A stretch of 55,609 nucleotides of DNA from Actinomadura formosensis NBRC 14204 (GCF_001552155.1 NZ_BCQQ01000035.1:1-55609), one strand, 5' to 3'. Positions 42,811-53,019 are shown, counted from the stretch's first letter. Notes: generated from the letters alone by a model not told the origin. Program-made: numbers and translations.

Positions 42811-45800
42811 TCAGCGGACGATGGAGGGGTGCAGCCAGTTCCTCATGACGTCAAGGAGATGATCCGGGTCCACGGGCTTCGGCACATAGTCCGACGCGCC
42901 CGCCTCCAGGCTCTTCTCCCGGTCGCCCTTCATCACCTTGGCCGTGATGACGATGATCGGCAAGTCGGCGAACTGCGGCATCTCCCTGATGGCGGCCGTG
43001 GTCGCGTAGCCGTCGAGGCCCGGCATCATGATGTCCATCAGCACGACGGCCACGTCCGGGTTGCGATGCAGGACGTCGATCCCGGCCTGGCCGTCCTCGG
43101 CGTAGAGGACCTCCATCCCGTAGCCCTCAAGGACGCTGGTGAGCGCGTACACGTTCCGCGCGTCATCGTCGACGATCAGGACCTTGCGGCCTGACAGGAC
43201 CGTGTCGAGAAGGTCTGCGGGCGGCTCCTCCAGCAGCCGGTTCAGGGTGGGCTCCACCTCCCCGGGCGGCTCCTCACCCGGCGGGCGCTGCTCCACCGGC
43301 AGCCCGTTTTTCGCAGGGGTCGCGGGACGGGCCGCTGTGCCGTTCTCCCGGCCGGCGGCCGCCGCCTCCTCCGCGCCGCCCTCCGGCGCGGTGACCTCCG
43401 GCGGGACCGGTCGCCGCCGGTCCTCCCGCTGGCTGTACCGGGCGGGCAGGTACAGCGTGAACACGCTGCCGCGGCCCGGCTGGCTCTCGGCGTGGATCTC
43501 CCCGCCGAGCAGCCGCGCGATGTTCCGGCTGATCGACAGGCCGAGGCCGGTGCCGCCGTAGCGGCGGCTCGTGGTCCCGTCCGCCTGCTGGAACGGCTCG
43601 AAGATCTCCTGCAGCTTGTCCGCGCTGACCCCGATCCCGGTGTCGATCACCCGGAACGCGATCACATCCGGGGTGTTCCACAGCGCGGGCAGCGTGAAGT
43701 CGATGTCGCCGGCCCGCTCGATCAGCAGCCGCACCTCGCCCTCGGCGGTGAACTTCACCGCGTTCGACAGCAGGTTCCGCAGCACCTGCTGCAGCCGCTG
43801 CTCGTCGGTGTTCAGCGTGGCCGGGACGTCCGGCGCCACCTCCACGCCGAACTGCAGGCCCTTGTCGACCGACAGCGGGCGGAACGTCGCCTCCACATAG
43901 TCGACCAGCGCCGACACCGACAGCCGCTGCGGGTGCGCCTCCATCTTCCCCGCCTCGACCTTGGCCAGGTCCAGGATGTCGTTGATCAGTTCCAGCAGGT
44001 CGGTGCCGGACTCGTGGATCGTCCGGGCGAACTCCACCTGCTTGCCGGTCAGGTTCCCGCTCTGGTTCTCCGACAGCAGCTTGGCCAGCACCAGCAGGCT
44101 GTTCAGCGGCGTGCGCAGCTCGTGCGACATGTTCGCCAGGAACTCCGACTTGTACCGGGACGAGATCGCCAGCTGCTCGGCGCGCTCCTCCAGCGTCCGC
44201 CGCGCCTGCTCGATCTGGTAGTTCTGGATCTCGATCGCGCGGTTCTGCTGGGCCAGCAGCGCCGCCTTCTCCTCCAGTTCGGTGTTGGAGTGCCGCAGCT
44301 CGCCCTGCTGGCGCTGCAACTCGTCCGAGCGCTCCTGCAGCTCCTGCGCGAGCCGCTGCGACTCGCCGAGCAGCGCCTCGGTGCGGGCGTTGGCGCGGAT
44401 CGCGTTCAGCGTCACCCCGATCGTCTCGATCAGCTGGCTGAAGAACGCCAGGTGGACGTCGGTGAACCGGCTGAACGAGGCCAGCTCGATCGCGCCGAGC
44501 ACCTCGTCCTCGAACATGATCGGCAGCACGATGATGTTGACCGGGGACGCCTCGCCCAGCCCCGACCCGATCTTGACGTAGTCGGCGGGCGCGTCGGCGA
44601 TCAGCAGCGGCCGGCGCTCCTGCGCCGCCTGCCCCACCAGGCCCTCGCCCGGCACGAACCGGACCGTGCCGGTCCGGTTCCGCCGCCTCCCGTACCCGGC
44701 GATCAGCGTCAGCTCGGTCTCCTCGCCGAAGTTCTCCGCGAGGTAGAACGCGCCGTACTGGGCCCCCGCCGTCGGGGTCAGCTCCCGCATGATCAGCTCG
44801 GCGACCTGCATCAGGTCCCGGTGGCCCTGCATGAGCCCGCCGATCCGCGCCAGGCTGGTCTTGAGCCAGTCCTGCTCCTCGTTGGCGCGGGTCGTCTCGC
44901 GGAGCGTCGCGACCATCAGGTTGACGTTGTCGGACAGCTCGGCGACCTCGCCGCGCGCCTCCACCTCGATCGTCCGGGTCAGGTCGCCGGTGGCGACCGC
45001 CCGGGCGACCTCGCCGATCGCCCGCACCTGGGTGGTCAGGTTGCCGGCCAGCTCGTTGACGCTCTCGGTCAGCCGCTTCCAGGTGCCCGACACGCCCTCG
45101 ACCTCGGCCTGCCCGCCGAGCCGCCCCTCGCTGCCGACCTCGCGGGCCACGCGGGTCACCTCGGACGCGAACGACGACAGCGTGTCCACCATCGTGTTCA
45201 GCGTCGTCTTCAGCTCCAGGATCTCGCCCTGCGCGTCGACGTCGATGCGCCGGGTCAGGTCGCCGTGCGCGACCGCGGTCGCGACCTGCGCGATGTTGCG
45301 GACCTGGTAGGTCAGGTTGGACGCCATGCCGTTGACGTTGTCGGTCAGGTCCTTCCACATGCCGCCCGCGCCCGGCACGATCGCCTGCCCGCCGAGCCGT
45401 CCCTCGGTGCCGACCTCGCGGGCCACGCGGCTGACCTCGTCGGCGAACGCCGACAGGGTGTCCACCATCGTGTTCAGGGTGTCCTTGAGCTGGAGGATCT
45501 CGCCCTGCGCGTCCACCTCGATCCGGCGGGTCAGGTCGCCCTGCGCCACCGCGGTGGTGACCTGCGCGATCCCGCGCACCTGATTGGTCAGGTTGTTCGC
45601 CATCGAGTTGACGTTGTCGGTCAGGTCCTTCCAGACCCCGCCCGCGCCCGGCACGGCGGCCTGGCCGCCGAGGCGGCCTTCCGTGCCGACCTCGCGGGCC
45701 ACGCGGGTCACCTCCGACGCGAAGGCCGACAGGGTGTCGACCATCGTGTTCACGGTGTTCTTCACCTCAAGGATCTCACCCTGCGCGTCCACGGTGATCT

Positions 45801-47046
45801 TCTTGCCGAGGTCGCCCTCGGCCACCGCGGTGGTGACCTGCGCGATGTTGCGGACCTGGTAGGTCAGGTTGGACGCCATGCCGTTGACGTTGCTGGTCAG
45901 GTCCTTCCACACGCCGCTCACGCCCGGCACCCGTGCCTGGCCGCCCAGGCGCCCCTCCGTGCCCACCTCGCGGGCGACGCGGGTGACCTCGTCGGCGAAC
46001 GCCGACAGCGTGTCCACCATCGTGTTCACGGTGTTCTTCAGTTGCAGGATCTCGCCCTGCGCGTCCACGGTGATCTTCTTGCCGAGGTCGCCCTCGGCGA
46101 CGGCGGTGGTGACCTGCGCGATGTTGCGGACCTGGCTGGTCAGGTTGTTGGCCATCGCGTTGACGTTGTCGGTCAGGTTCTTCCAGACGCCGCTGACGCC
46201 CCGGACGTTCGCCTGCCCGCCGAGCTGCCCCTCGGTGCCGACCTCGCGGGCGACGCGGGTGACCTCGTGGGCGAACGCCGACAGCTGGTCGACCATCGTG
46301 TTCACGGTGAGCTTCAGCTCCTGGAGCTCACCCGTCGCCTCCACCGTGACCTTGCGGGTCAGATCCCCCTTCGCGACCGCCGTGGTGACCTCCGCGATGT
46401 CGCGGACCTGCGAGGTCAGCCGCGCCGCCATCACGTTCACCGACGCCGTCACGTCCCGCCACCGGCCGGTCATGCCGCGCGCCGGCGCCTGCCCGCCGAG
46501 CCGGCCCTCGGTGCCGACCTCGCGGGCGAACTGGGTGACCTCCCAGGTGAACTGGTCGAGCAGCTCCACCATGCCGTTCACCGACTTGGCCATGCGCAGC
46601 AGCTCGCCCCGCATCGGCCGGCCGCGCACCCGCAGCTCGACCCGCTGGCTCAGGTCCCCGGCCGCGACCGCCTCCACCACCTGGTGCATGCCGGTGGCCA
46701 GGTCGGTGAGCTTGTCGATGATCGCGTTCGCGTCCTCGACCGCGGACGCCCACGTCCCGCGCAGCACCCCGGGCGTCAGCCGCCCCCGCAGCTGCCCGTC
46801 CCGGCCGATCTCGCGGCGGACGCGGCTCAGCCCCGAGGCCAGCTCCTCGCCGTTCTGCCGGATCTCCTCCAGGATCGCCGCGGCCTCCGCCACGGCGCCC
46901 TCGCCCGGCACGTCCAGCTCCGTCCTCGCCCTGCCGTCCCGCACGGCGACGAGCGCCTTCAGCAAGGGTTCCAGGTCCGCGTCGCTGTAACGCGGGGTGG
47001 TGTCGCGGTACCCGCGGTGGCGGGCACGTGACGCGGTACGCGGCAT
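42811..47046 (-). CDS. Cytosolic hybrid histidine kinase with seven HAMP-like repeats
   Basis: A 1411-residue protein with no membrane segment. The ATG at 47046 has GGAGG nine bases upstream. Residues 72-721 are seven HAMP-like units of about 92 residues, typified by [15 protein letters not shown] and [18 protein letters not shown] domain covers about 740-885, a coiled coil 885-960 and a HisKA domain with phosphoacceptor His975 ([13 protein letters not shown]). The ATPase domain follows, with LLSNAVKFT and [20 protein letters not shown] Pro/Glu-rich linker leads to a C-terminal receiver with phosphoacceptor Asp1338 ([13 protein letters not shown]). The layout matches fungal group III-type and actinomycete osmo-stress kinases. 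A receiver protein lies just downstream. Confidence 0.95.
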   Translation of the reverse strand: MPRTASRARHRGYRDTTPRYSDADLEPLLKALVAVRDGRARTELDVPGEGAVAEAAAILEEIRQNGEELASGLSRVRREIGRDGQLRGRLTPGVLRGTWASAVEDANAIIDKLTDLATGMHQVVEAVAAGDLSQRVELRVRGRPMRGELLRMAKSVNGMVELLDQFTWEVTQFAREVGTEGRLGGQAPARGMTGRWRDVTASVNVMAARLTSQVRDIAEVTTAVAKGDLTRKVTVEATGELQELKLTVNTMVDQLSAFAHEVTRVAREVGTEGQLGGQANVRGVSGVWKNLTDNVNAMANNLTSQVRNIAQVTTAVAEGDLGKKITVDAQGEILQLKNTVNTMVDTLSAFADEVTRVAREVGTEGRLGGQARVPGVSGVWKDLTSNVNGMASNLTYQVRNIAQVTTAVAEGDLGKKITVDAQGEILEVKNTVNTMVDTLSAFASEVTRVAREVGTEGRLGGQAAVPGAGGVWKDLTDNVNSMANNLTNQVRGIAQVTTAVAQGDLTRRIEVDAQGEILQLKDTLNTMVDTLSAFADEVSRVAREVGTEGRLGGQAIVPGAGGMWKDLTDNVNGMASNLTYQVRNIAQVATAVAHGDLTRRIDVDAQGEILELKTTLNTMVDTLSSFASEVTRVAREVGSEGRLGGQAEVEGVSGTWKRLTESVNELAGNLTTQVRAIGEVARAVATGDLTRTIEVEARGEVAELSDNVNLMVATLRETTRANEEQDWLKTSLARIGGLMQGHRDLMQVAELIMRELTPTAGAQYGAFYLAENFGEETELTLIAGYGRRRNRTGTVRFVPGEGLVGQAAQERRPLLIADAPADYVKIGSGLGEASPVNIIVLPIMFEDEVLGAIELASFSRFTDVHLAFFSQLIETIGVTLNAIRANARTEALLGESQRLAQELQERSDELQRQQGELRHSNTELEEKAALLAQQNRAIEIQNYQIEQARRTLEERAEQLAISSRYKSEFLANMSHELRTPLNSLLVLAKLLSENQSGNLTGKQVEFARTIHESGTDLLELINDILDLAKVEAGKMEAHPQRLSVSALVDYVEATFRPLSVDKGLQFGVEVAPDVPATLNTDEQRLQQVLRNLLSNAVKFTAEGEVRLLIERAGDIDFTLPALWNTPDVIAFRVIDTGIGVSADKLQEIFEPFQQADGTTSRRYGGTGLGLSISRNIARLLGGEIHAESQPGRGSVFTLYLPARYSQREDRRRPVPPEVTAPEGGAEEAAAAGRENGTAARPATPAKNGLPVEQRPPGEEPPGEVEPTLNRLLEEPPADLLDTVLSGRKVLIVDDDARNVYALTSVLEGYGMEVLYAEDGQAGIDVLHRNPDVAVVLMDIMMPGLDGYATTAAIREMPQFADLPIIVITAKVMKGDREKSLEAGASDYVPKPVDPDHLLDVMRNWLHPSIVR
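44886..46833. repeat. Seven tandem 276-bp repeats encoding HAMP-like units
   Basis: Within the hybrid kinase gene the DNA repeats with a 276-bp period. Units 2-7 (46539 down to about 44886) are the most alike, and unit 1 is the most diverged. This is a plausible site for unit gain or loss by recombination. Confidence 0.9.
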
Positions 47047-47387
47047 TATCTTCATCCTCCTGGCCCGCGATCGTCGGTCATCCGAGATACCACGGGCTCC
47101 TTCTCCGGCCCTGCTTCCGGCTTCCCTGGGCCCTCGTGCGGCCGCACCTGTACTGTACGTCGCCGGACGGCGGCCGGATCCCGCCCCGAGCCGGCTCCGC
47201 GCGGACGGGTGATGACCGTGCATCAGTGCTCGTAGCCTTCGTGTTACGGTCTGTCGAGTCGTGGCGGGGGCCGCGTTCACCGAGGCCGGGTGCGGCGCGG
47301 ATGCCGGTTCACGGCCCGTGGCCACTGACCGGCCGGTCTGCCACGATGGCCAGACCGTGTAGTGACGCTTCGAGCAAGGGACGGCAG
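47047..47387. promoter_or_regulatory. Divergent promoter region of the hybrid kinase and SpoIIE genes
   Basis: A 341-base gap between divergent genes that must hold both promoters. I see GTTACGGT near 47243 as a weak -10-like sequence for the SpoIIE gene, but nothing conclusive. No small gene is supported here. Confidence 0.4.
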
Positions 47388-49607
47388 TTGGATCGGCAGA
47401 CGGCGTCGGCCACCTTCCCCTCCGCCGCCACGGCGGTCGCGGACGCGCGCCGGTTCGTCCGGAAGGCGCTGGCCGACTGGGGCATGGACGAGGCCGCCGA
47501 CGACGCCGTGCTGGCCACCAGCGAACTCGCCACCAACGCGGTCGCCTACGCCGGGACGTCCTTCGAGGTCTCCCTCCGGCTGGAGGACGGCGACATCAAG
47601 ATCGAGGTCCGCGACCGGCACCCCACCCGGGGCATCGAGATGCCGGGCGTCACCGCGACCAGCGGGCGCGGGCTGCCCTCGATCGCCCGGATCGCCGCGT
47701 CCTGGGGCGTCTCCTACGATCACCGCACCAAAGGCGTCTGGTTCCGGCTGCCCCGGCCGGGCACGGAGAGCAAGGCCGTGCCGTCCGTGGCCGCCACAGG
47801 CCAGGACGCCGGCCCGGCCCGGGCCGCCGGCAACGGCACCGCCAGGCGCGGGAGGGCGGGCCGGAAGTCTCATGACCGGGCGGAACCGGCCAGGGACGGT
47901 GCCGGCTCCGCCGGTGACACGATCGACCTCCCCGTCGCCGGCGACCGGCTCCTGAGCTCTCCGGCCGCGGTGGAGGCCATGGAGGACGGCGTCGCCACCG
48001 TCCGCGAGGTCCTCGGCGCGGAGGGCGCCGCCGTCCTGCTGACCGAGCGCGACGGCCGCATGATCATGGGCTCGTCCACCGGGACCGCCGCCGAGATGCC
48101 GCTCGGCGAACTGTCGGCCGCCGGGCTCGGCCCCGCCGCCCACGCCGGTTCGCCCTGGGTGGCCGGCGGCGCCGACCCCACCGCGACCGCCCTGCGGGCG
48201 CGGTCCCTGGCCGCCGCCCCGCTGGAGTCGCAGGGACGCCTGACGGGCGTCGTCGTGGCCGTCTCGTCGGTCCCCGGCCGCTTCGACGAGGCCGACGGCG
48301 CCCGGCTCGGACGGCTCGCGGACGAGATGTCGCTCTCCCTGGAGAAGGCCAGGGTGGGGGAGTTGGAACGGTCCTGGCGCGGCTGGCTCAGCTTCGTCGC
48401 CGAGGCCAGCGACCTGCTCGCCGGCACCCTCGACCAGGAACGCACGATGGCGCTGGTCGCCCAGCTCGTCGTCCCCCGGCTGGCCACCTGGTGCGCCGTC
48501 TACACCGTCGCCGAGGCCGAGCCCGACCGGCTCGCCTACGTCTGGCACGCCGACGAGAACCGCGCCGACGGGCTCCGCGACCTGCTGGAGCACGCGGGCG
48601 CCGCCCTGCCGACGGACGGCCCCGGCCCGTGGAACGGGCTCGCCACCGCCCCCGAGGAGGTCCGCGCCGCCGCCGGCGCCACCGCCGCCGACCACGTCTA
48701 CGCGTTCCCGCTGATCGCCCGCGGGCGGCGCATCGGCACCATCGTCATCGGCCGGCCGTCCGGCGACCGCTTCCCGCGCAGCGCCATCGAGCTGGCCGAG
48801 GAGCTCAGCCGCCGCGCCGCCCTCGCCGTGGACAACGCGCGCCTGTTCTCCGCGCAGACCGCCATGAGCAGCGCCCTGCAGCGCAGCCTCCTGCCCCCCG
48901 GCATCCCCGAGATCCCCGGCCTGGAGGTCGCGGTGGTGTACGAGCCCGCGGGGGAGGGCAGCGAGGTCGGCGGCGACTTCTACGACGTGTTCGAGACCGG
49001 CCCGCGTCCGGGCGGCCCCGCGTCCGCGTCCCGCTGGCGGTTCGCCATCGGCGACGTGTGCGGCACCGGTCCCGAGGCCGCCGCCGTCACCGGCCTCGCC
49101 CGGCACGCCCTGCGCATCCTCGCCGCCGAGGACATGTCCGTCCCGGACGTGCTGGCCAGGCTCAACCGGCTCATCCTCGGCGAGGGGGAGCGCGGCCGGC
49201 TGCTCACCCTGCTGCACGGCGAGATCGCCGCACGCCGCCGCGACGGCGTGCGGATCAGGCTGGCGAGCGCGGGACACCCGCTCCCGCTGGTGCTCGCCCC
49301 GGACGGCAGCGTGCGCGAGGCGGCCTCGGCCCAGCCGCTGCTCGGCGTCTTCGACGGCGTGGACTTCCACACCGACGTCGTCGACCTGCGCCGCGGCGAG
49401 GTGCTGCTCTGCGTGACCGACGGCGTCACTGAACGGCGGGCCGACGGCCGGCTGCTGGGCGACGGTGACGGCCTCGAACGGCTGCTCGCGGGCTGCACCG
49501 GGCTGAGCGCGGGCGCCGTCGCCGCGCGCATCCAGCGCGCCGTGCGCGACTTCGGGCCCGAGCCGTCGAACGACGACATTGCCCTCATCGTTCTACGGGC
49601 GTCATGA
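47388..49607 (+). CDS. SpoIIE-type PP2C phosphatase with N-terminal HATPase and two GAF domains
   Basis: A 739-residue protein starting at the TTG at 47388, with AAGGG seven bases upstream. Residues 1-125 are an RsbW-like ATPase (VLATSELATNAVAYAG, SGRGLPSIARIAAS). A Pro/Ala/Arg-rich linker follows, then two GAF-like sensory domains (about 195-330 and 345-490). The C-terminal SpoIIE phosphatase has the metal motifs GGDFYDVFE, FAIGDVCGTGPEAAAVTGLARH, SAGHPLPLVL and CVTDGVTERRADGR. SpoIIE/RsbU phosphatases dephosphorylate STAS anti-anti-sigma proteins, and one is encoded next. A kinase-like and a phosphatase domain in one chain suggest control of the same switch in both directions. Confidence 0.93.
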   Translation: MDRQTASATFPSAATAVADARRFVRKALADWGMDEAADDAVLATSELATNAVAYAGTSFEVSLRLEDGDIKIEVRDRHPTRGIEMPGVTATSGRGLPSIARIAASWGVSYDHRTKGVWFRLPRPGTESKAVPSVAATGQDAGPARAAGNGTARRGRAGRKSHDRAEPARDGAGSAGDTIDLPVAGDRLLSSPAAVEAMEDGVATVREVLGAEGAAVLLTERDGRMIMGSSTGTAAEMPLGELSAAGLGPAAHAGSPWVAGGADPTATALRARSLAAAPLESQGRLTGVVVAVSSVPGRFDEADGARLGRLADEMSLSLEKARVGELERSWRGWLSFVAEASDLLAGTLDQERTMALVAQLVVPRLATWCAVYTVAEAEPDRLAYVWHADENRADGLRDLLEHAGAALPTDGPGPWNGLATAPEEVRAAAGATAADHVYAFPLIARGRRIGTIVIGRPSGDRFPRSAIELAEELSRRAALAVDNARLFSAQTAMSSALQRSLLPPGIPEIPGLEVAVVYEPAGEGSEVGGDFYDVFETGPRPGGPASASRWRFAIGDVCGTGPEAAAVTGLARHALRILAAEDMSVPDVLARLNRLILGEGERGRLLTLLHGEIAARRRDGVRIRLASAGHPLPLVLAPDGSVREAASAQPLLGVFDGVDFHTDVVDLRRGEVLLCVTDGVTERRADGRLLGDGDGLERLLAGCTGLSAGAVAARIQRAVRDFGPEPSNDDIALIVLRAS

Positions 49608-49638
49608 TGGAGACCAACAATCGGTAAGGTGGGGTGCC

Positions 49639-49986
49639 GTGGGGCTTGCCTTGCACACGACACGACAGGACGGCCGCGCGACGATCGCCGCGCGCGGCTC
49701 CATCGACCTGCACTCCTCCGAAGAGCTGCGCACTCGGCTGACCGAGCTCGTGGACGCGGGCGAGCGAGCGGTCGTCGTCGACCTCGCGGCGGTCGACTTC
49801 TGTGACTCCTCCGGCCTGAACGTCCTCGTCCGGGCGTACAAGCACGCCCGCGCGCAGAACGCGACGCTGACCGTCACCGGCGCCTACGGCCGGGTCGAGA
49901 ACGTGCTGCGCACCACCGGGCTCGACCGGTTCCTGATCGAGGGCTCGGCGGAGGAGGCTCCGATGGGTGGTGAGGGGACGCGATGA
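49639..49986 (+). CDS. STAS-domain anti-anti-sigma factor (RsbV-like)
   Basis: A 115-residue protein starting at the GTG at 49639. The ribosome site AAGGTGGGG lies 3-11 bases upstream. The STAS fold is seen in ATIAARGSIDLHSSEELRTRLTELV and VVDLAAVDFCDSSGLNVLVRAYKHAR, where the Ser of DSSGL is the usual phosphorylation site. It is the expected substrate of the SpoIIE phosphatase upstream and of an RsbW-type kinase downstream. The last codons precede the anti-sigma-like gene by about 20 bp, so all three are one operon. Confidence 0.93.
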   Translation: MGLALHTTRQDGRATIAARGSIDLHSSEELRTRLTELVDAGERAVVVDLAAVDFCDSSGLNVLVRAYKHARAQNATLTVTGAYGRVENVLRTTGLDRFLIEGSAEEAPMGGEGTR

Positions 49987-50005
49987 AGAACGGCGAGCGG
50001 GCGGA

Positions 50006-50386
50006 GTGACCGACCCGATGACCGAGACCACCCTCCGCGCGGCGCCCCAGACCGAGGCGGTCGAGTACGCACGGCGTCTCGCCGCCCGCACCATGCGCAC
50101 CTGGGCGCTGATGGAGCGTGAGGAACTCGTCACCGCGATCGTGGCCGAACTCGTCGCGAACGCCGTCCGGCACGCGGGCACCGCGCTGGAGTTGCGGCTG
50201 CTGCGCGGCGCCGGCCGCGTCCGCGTCGAGGTCCGCGACCGCGCCGCCCAGCTACCGCGGCTGACCGTGCCCGGCCCGCTCGACGAGTCGCACCGCGGCC
50301 TGTTCATCGTCGACAGGTTCGCCGACTCCTGGGGCGCCGACCCGGTGACCGGCGGCAAGGTCGTGTGGGCCGAGGTCGACATCTGA
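50006..50386 (+). CDS. HATPase_c_2 (RsbW-like) serine kinase / anti-sigma factor
   Basis: A protein of 126 residues from the GTG at 50006, or 122 from the ATG at 50018. It contains the N box IVAELVANAVRHAG and the G2-type box SHRGLFIVDRFADSWG. This is the core of RsbW-type kinases that bind a sigma factor and phosphorylate the STAS antagonist. With the SpoIIE phosphatase and the STAS protein it completes a partner-switching set. The sigma factor it controls is not adjacent; the closest sigma gene (51947) is of another class. Confidence 0.88.
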   Translation: MTDPMTETTLRAAPQTEAVEYARRLAARTMRTWALMEREELVTAIVAELVANAVRHAGTALELRLLRGAGRVRVEVRDRAAQLPRLTVPGPLDESHRGLFIVDRFADSWGADPVTGGKVVWAEVDI

Positions 50387-50429
50387 CACAGGGATTCCGC
50401 CCTGGAACGTGCCGCCCCGGAAGACTTTC

Positions 50430-50467
50430 CGTTGGGGTGGCCCACCGGCCGGTGGGCCACCCCAACG
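50430..50467. terminator. 38-bp perfect palindrome, bidirectional terminator
   Basis: Two 19-bp arms (CGTTGGGGTGGCCCACCGG and its complement) meet without a spacer. The site lies between the convergent RsbW-like gene (44 bp after its stop) and DAHP synthase gene (2 bp after its stop). Confidence 0.9.
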
Positions 50468-50468
50468 T

Positions 50469-51818
50469 TCAGACGGACTTGCGGTACAGCTCGGCCACCA
50501 TGAACGCCAGGTCCAGCGACTGGCCCCGGTTGAGCCGCGGGTCGCACGCCGTCTCGTACCGCTGGTGCAGGTCGGTCTCGGCGAGCCCTTCGCCGCCGCC
50601 GACGCACTCGGTGACGTCGTCACCGGTGAACTCGATGTGGATGCCGCCCGGGTGGGTCCCGAGCGCCCGGTGGACTTCGAAGAAGCCCGCCACCTCGTCC
50701 AGGACGTCGTCCAGACGCCGGGTCTTGTGCCCGCTGGGCGCCTCGAACGTGTTGCCGTGCATCGGGTCGCAGATCCACGCGACCGGTGCGCCGCTCTGGC
50801 GCACCTTCTCGATCAGCGGCGGCAGCGCGTCCCGGATCTTGCCCGCGCCCATCCGGGTGATGAAGGTGAGCCTGCCCGGCTCCTGGTCGGGGTTCAGCCG
50901 CTCGATCAGCGCCAGCGCCTCGTCGGCGGACGTCGTCGGGCCGAGCTTCACCCCGATCGGGTTGCGGATGTGCCGCAGGAACTCGACGTGCGCGCCGTCC
51001 AGCTGCCGGGTGCGCTCACCGATCCACAGGAAGTGCGCGGACACGTCGTACGGCAGGCCACTGAGGTGGTCGATGCGGGTCAGCGCCCGCTCGTACTCCA
51101 GCAGCAGCGCCTCGTGGCTGGAGTAGAACTCCACCCCGTGGAACTCGTCGGGGTTCGCCCCGCACGCCTTCATGAACGTCAGCGCCCGGTCGATCTCGGC
51201 CGCGAGCTGCTCGTAGCGGCGCCCCGCCGGGCTCTGCTGGACGAAGTCGCGGTTCCACGCGTGCACCTGCCGCAGGTCGGCGTACCCGCCCCTGGTGAAC
51301 GCCCGGCACAGGTTCAGCGTCACCGCCGAGCAGTGGTAGGCCCTCAGCAGCCGGGTCGGGTCGTTGCGGCGGGATGCGGCGTCGAACGCGAACCCGTTGA
51401 CCGCGTCGCCCCGGTAGGCGGGCAGTTCGACGCCGCCGCGCACCTCCACGGGCTTCGACCGCGGCTTGGCGAACTGGCCCGCCATCCGGCCGATCTTCAC
51501 GACCGGGACGCTGGCGGCGTAGGTGAGCACGACCGCCATCTGCAGCAGCGTCTTCAGCTTGTTCTTCACCGCGTCGGCGGTCGATCCCTCGAACGTCTCG
51601 GCGCAGTCGCCGCCCTGCAGGACGAACGCCTCACCGCGCGCGACATCCGCGAGCTGTGCTTTCAGCTGGTCGCACTCGCCGGCGAAGACGAGCGGCGGCT
51701 GGGTCGCCAGTTCGGCGGCGACGGCCCGGACCTCATCCGGATCGTCCCATTCGGGCTGCTGGGGGGCGGGGAGGGCGCGCCAGGCGTCGAGGTCCCCGGT
51801 GACGGCGGATCTGCTCAC
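50469..51818 (-). CDS. aroG: 3-deoxy-7-phosphoheptulonate (DAHP) synthase, class II
   Basis: A 449-residue class II (plant-type) DAHP synthase, the first enzyme of the shikimate pathway, joining phosphoenolpyruvate and erythrose-4-phosphate. Landmarks are FVLQGGDCAETFEGS, VVKIGRMAGQFAKPRS, RAYHCSAVTLNLCRAF, NPIGVKLGPTTSADEAL, ITRMGAGKIRDALPPL, VAWICDPMHGNTFE, HIEFTGDDVTECVGGGEGL and YETACDPRLNRGQSLDLAFMVAE. All are intact and the length is normal. The start is a GTG at 51818 with no clear ribosome site, so the transcript may be leaderless. The symbol follows the mycobacterial class II enzyme. Confidence 0.96.
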   Translation of the reverse strand: MSRSAVTGDLDAWRALPAPQQPEWDDPDEVRAVAAELATQPPLVFAGECDQLKAQLADVARGEAFVLQGGDCAETFEGSTADAVKNKLKTLLQMAVVLTYAASVPVVKIGRMAGQFAKPRSKPVEVRGGVELPAYRGDAVNGFAFDAASRRNDPTRLLRAYHCSAVTLNLCRAFTRGGYADLRQVHAWNRDFVQQSPAGRRYEQLAAEIDRALTFMKACGANPDEFHGVEFYSSHEALLLEYERALTRIDHLSGLPYDVSAHFLWIGERTRQLDGAHVEFLRHIRNPIGVKLGPTTSADEALALIERLNPDQEPGRLTFITRMGAGKIRDALPPLIEKVRQSGAPVAWICDPMHGNTFEAPSGHKTRRLDDVLDEVAGFFEVHRALGTHPGGIHIEFTGDDVTECVGGGEGLAETDLHQRYETACDPRLNRGQSLDLAFMVAELYRKSV

Positions 51819-51897
51819 GCTGAAAGGCTAAGGCACCGCCCGCCCGCGCCGGACGGTGAGCCCGGCCGCGGCCGGAAAAGGGCACGGGGCCGCAGAC

Positions 51898-51941
51898 GCG
51901 GAAGCGGGCGGTCCCGGCGCACCGGAACCGCCCGCTTCCGC
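51898..51941 (-). terminator. Terminator downstream of the sigma factor gene
   Basis: Two perfect 15-bp arms (GCGGAAGCGGGCGGT and its complement) enclose a 14-nt loop, beginning 6 bp after the sigma stop codon. Confidence 0.85.
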
Positions 51942-51946
51942 CGTGC

Positions 51947-52951
51947 TCAGGCCGCCCGGCTCGCGGCGGTCGCGGGCTCCTGCGCGGAGCCCGATCCGCC
52001 GGCCGGCGTCCTGCGGCCGCTCAGGTCCGTCTCGTTCGCCAGCTGCCGCAGCCGCCGCAGCGAACGGTCGGTGATCTGCCGCACCCGGTTGTGGCTCAGG
52101 CCGTACCGGGCGCCGATCTGCGCGTACGACAGCGGCTGACCGCTGTCCATCCCGAACCGGGCGCGCAGGATCGCCGACTCGCGCTCCGGAAGCCGGTCGA
52201 GCAGCCGTCCAAGGCCCTCGATGTCGTCCAGGGCGAGGATCTCCGCCTCCGGTGTGACGGCGTCCGGGTCCTCCAGCAGATCGCCCATCGACGTCTCGCC
52301 GGCGTCGTCGACGGTCGCGTCCAGGCTCGCCGGGTCGCGCCGCCAGCGCAGCAGCTCGTCCACATGGTCGGCATCGGCGCCCAACGCCCCGGCGAGCTCC
52401 TCCCGGTTCGGTTCCCGGCCGAGCTCACGGCCCAGCTGGCGTTCCGCGCGCCGCAGCCGCGAAAGTTCCTCCTCCACGTGGACCGGCAGCCGGATGGTGC
52501 GGGCCGTGTGACTGAGCCCGCGCCCGATCGCCTGCCTGATCCACCATGTCGCGTATGTGGAGAACTTGAAGCCGCGGCGGTAGTCGAACTTCTCCACCGC
52601 GCGCATCAACCCCAGGTTCCCCTCTTGAATCAGGTCGATGAGGGGCAACGAATCGGTCGGATACTTCCGGGCGATCGAGACCACGAGCCGCAGGTTGGCC
52701 TCGACGAAGCGCTGCTTCGCGCGCAGCCCCGCCGCGGCCAGCTCCTCCAGCTCCTCACGAGTCGCGCCCGCGGGCACCTTCCCCTCGTCGAGGAGCTGCT
52801 CGGCGTACAGGCCCCCTTCGATCGCCTTGGCCAGATCGACCTCCCCCTGCGCGTCGAGCAGGGGGGTGCGGCCGATCCGGTCGAGGTACGCACCGACAAG
52901 ATCCTTGTCGGTGACATCGACCCTGTCGCCCTTTGTACGGGTTGCAGCCAT
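51947..52951 (-). CDS. Group 2 sigma-70 family RNA polymerase sigma factor (Hrd/SigB-like)
   Basis: A 334-residue sigma factor with all conserved regions: 1.2 (DLVGAYLDRIGRTPLLDAQGEVDLAKAIEGG), 2.1-2.4 (FVEANLRLVVSIARKY, DLIQEGNLGLMRAVEKFDYRRGFKFSTYATWWIRQAI), 3 (HVEEELSRLRRAERQLGRELGREPNREELAGALG) and 4.2 (LSYAQIGARYGLSHNRVRQITDRSLRRLR). The lack of the long acidic N-terminal extension of the primary HrdB/SigA marks it as a group 2 sigma. The start is the ATG at 52951. It is divergent from thioredoxin, whose promoter looks like a SigR-type (thiol-stress) site. Confidence 0.94.
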   Translation of the reverse strand: MAATRTKGDRVDVTDKDLVGAYLDRIGRTPLLDAQGEVDLAKAIEGGLYAEQLLDEGKVPAGATREELEELAAAGLRAKQRFVEANLRLVVSIARKYPTDSLPLIDLIQEGNLGLMRAVEKFDYRRGFKFSTYATWWIRQAIGRGLSHTARTIRLPVHVEEELSRLRRAERQLGRELGREPNREELAGALGADADHVDELLRWRRDPASLDATVDDAGETSMGDLLEDPDAVTPEAEILALDDIEGLGRLLDRLPERESAILRARFGMDSGQPLSYAQIGARYGLSHNRVRQITDRSLRRLRQLANETDLSGRRTPAGGSGSAQEPATAASRAA

Positions 52952-53019
52952 CCTGACCCTTCTCCGGTGCGATCTCCCTAAGAGGACAACGCTAATTACC
53001 GCTCTGTGATTCCCGGGTG

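Noticed and set aside
43492..47031. 1179-residue open frame on the plus strand
   Set aside because: It is the antisense of the hybrid kinase gene; its length comes from high GC and the repeated HAMP units.
51947..52951. Sigma factor as direct target of the RsbW-like protein nearby
   Set aside because: It is a group 2 Hrd-type sigma, while RsbW-type proteins normally bind group 3 (SigB/F/G) sigma factors, and a palindromic terminator and DAHP synthase separate the loci.
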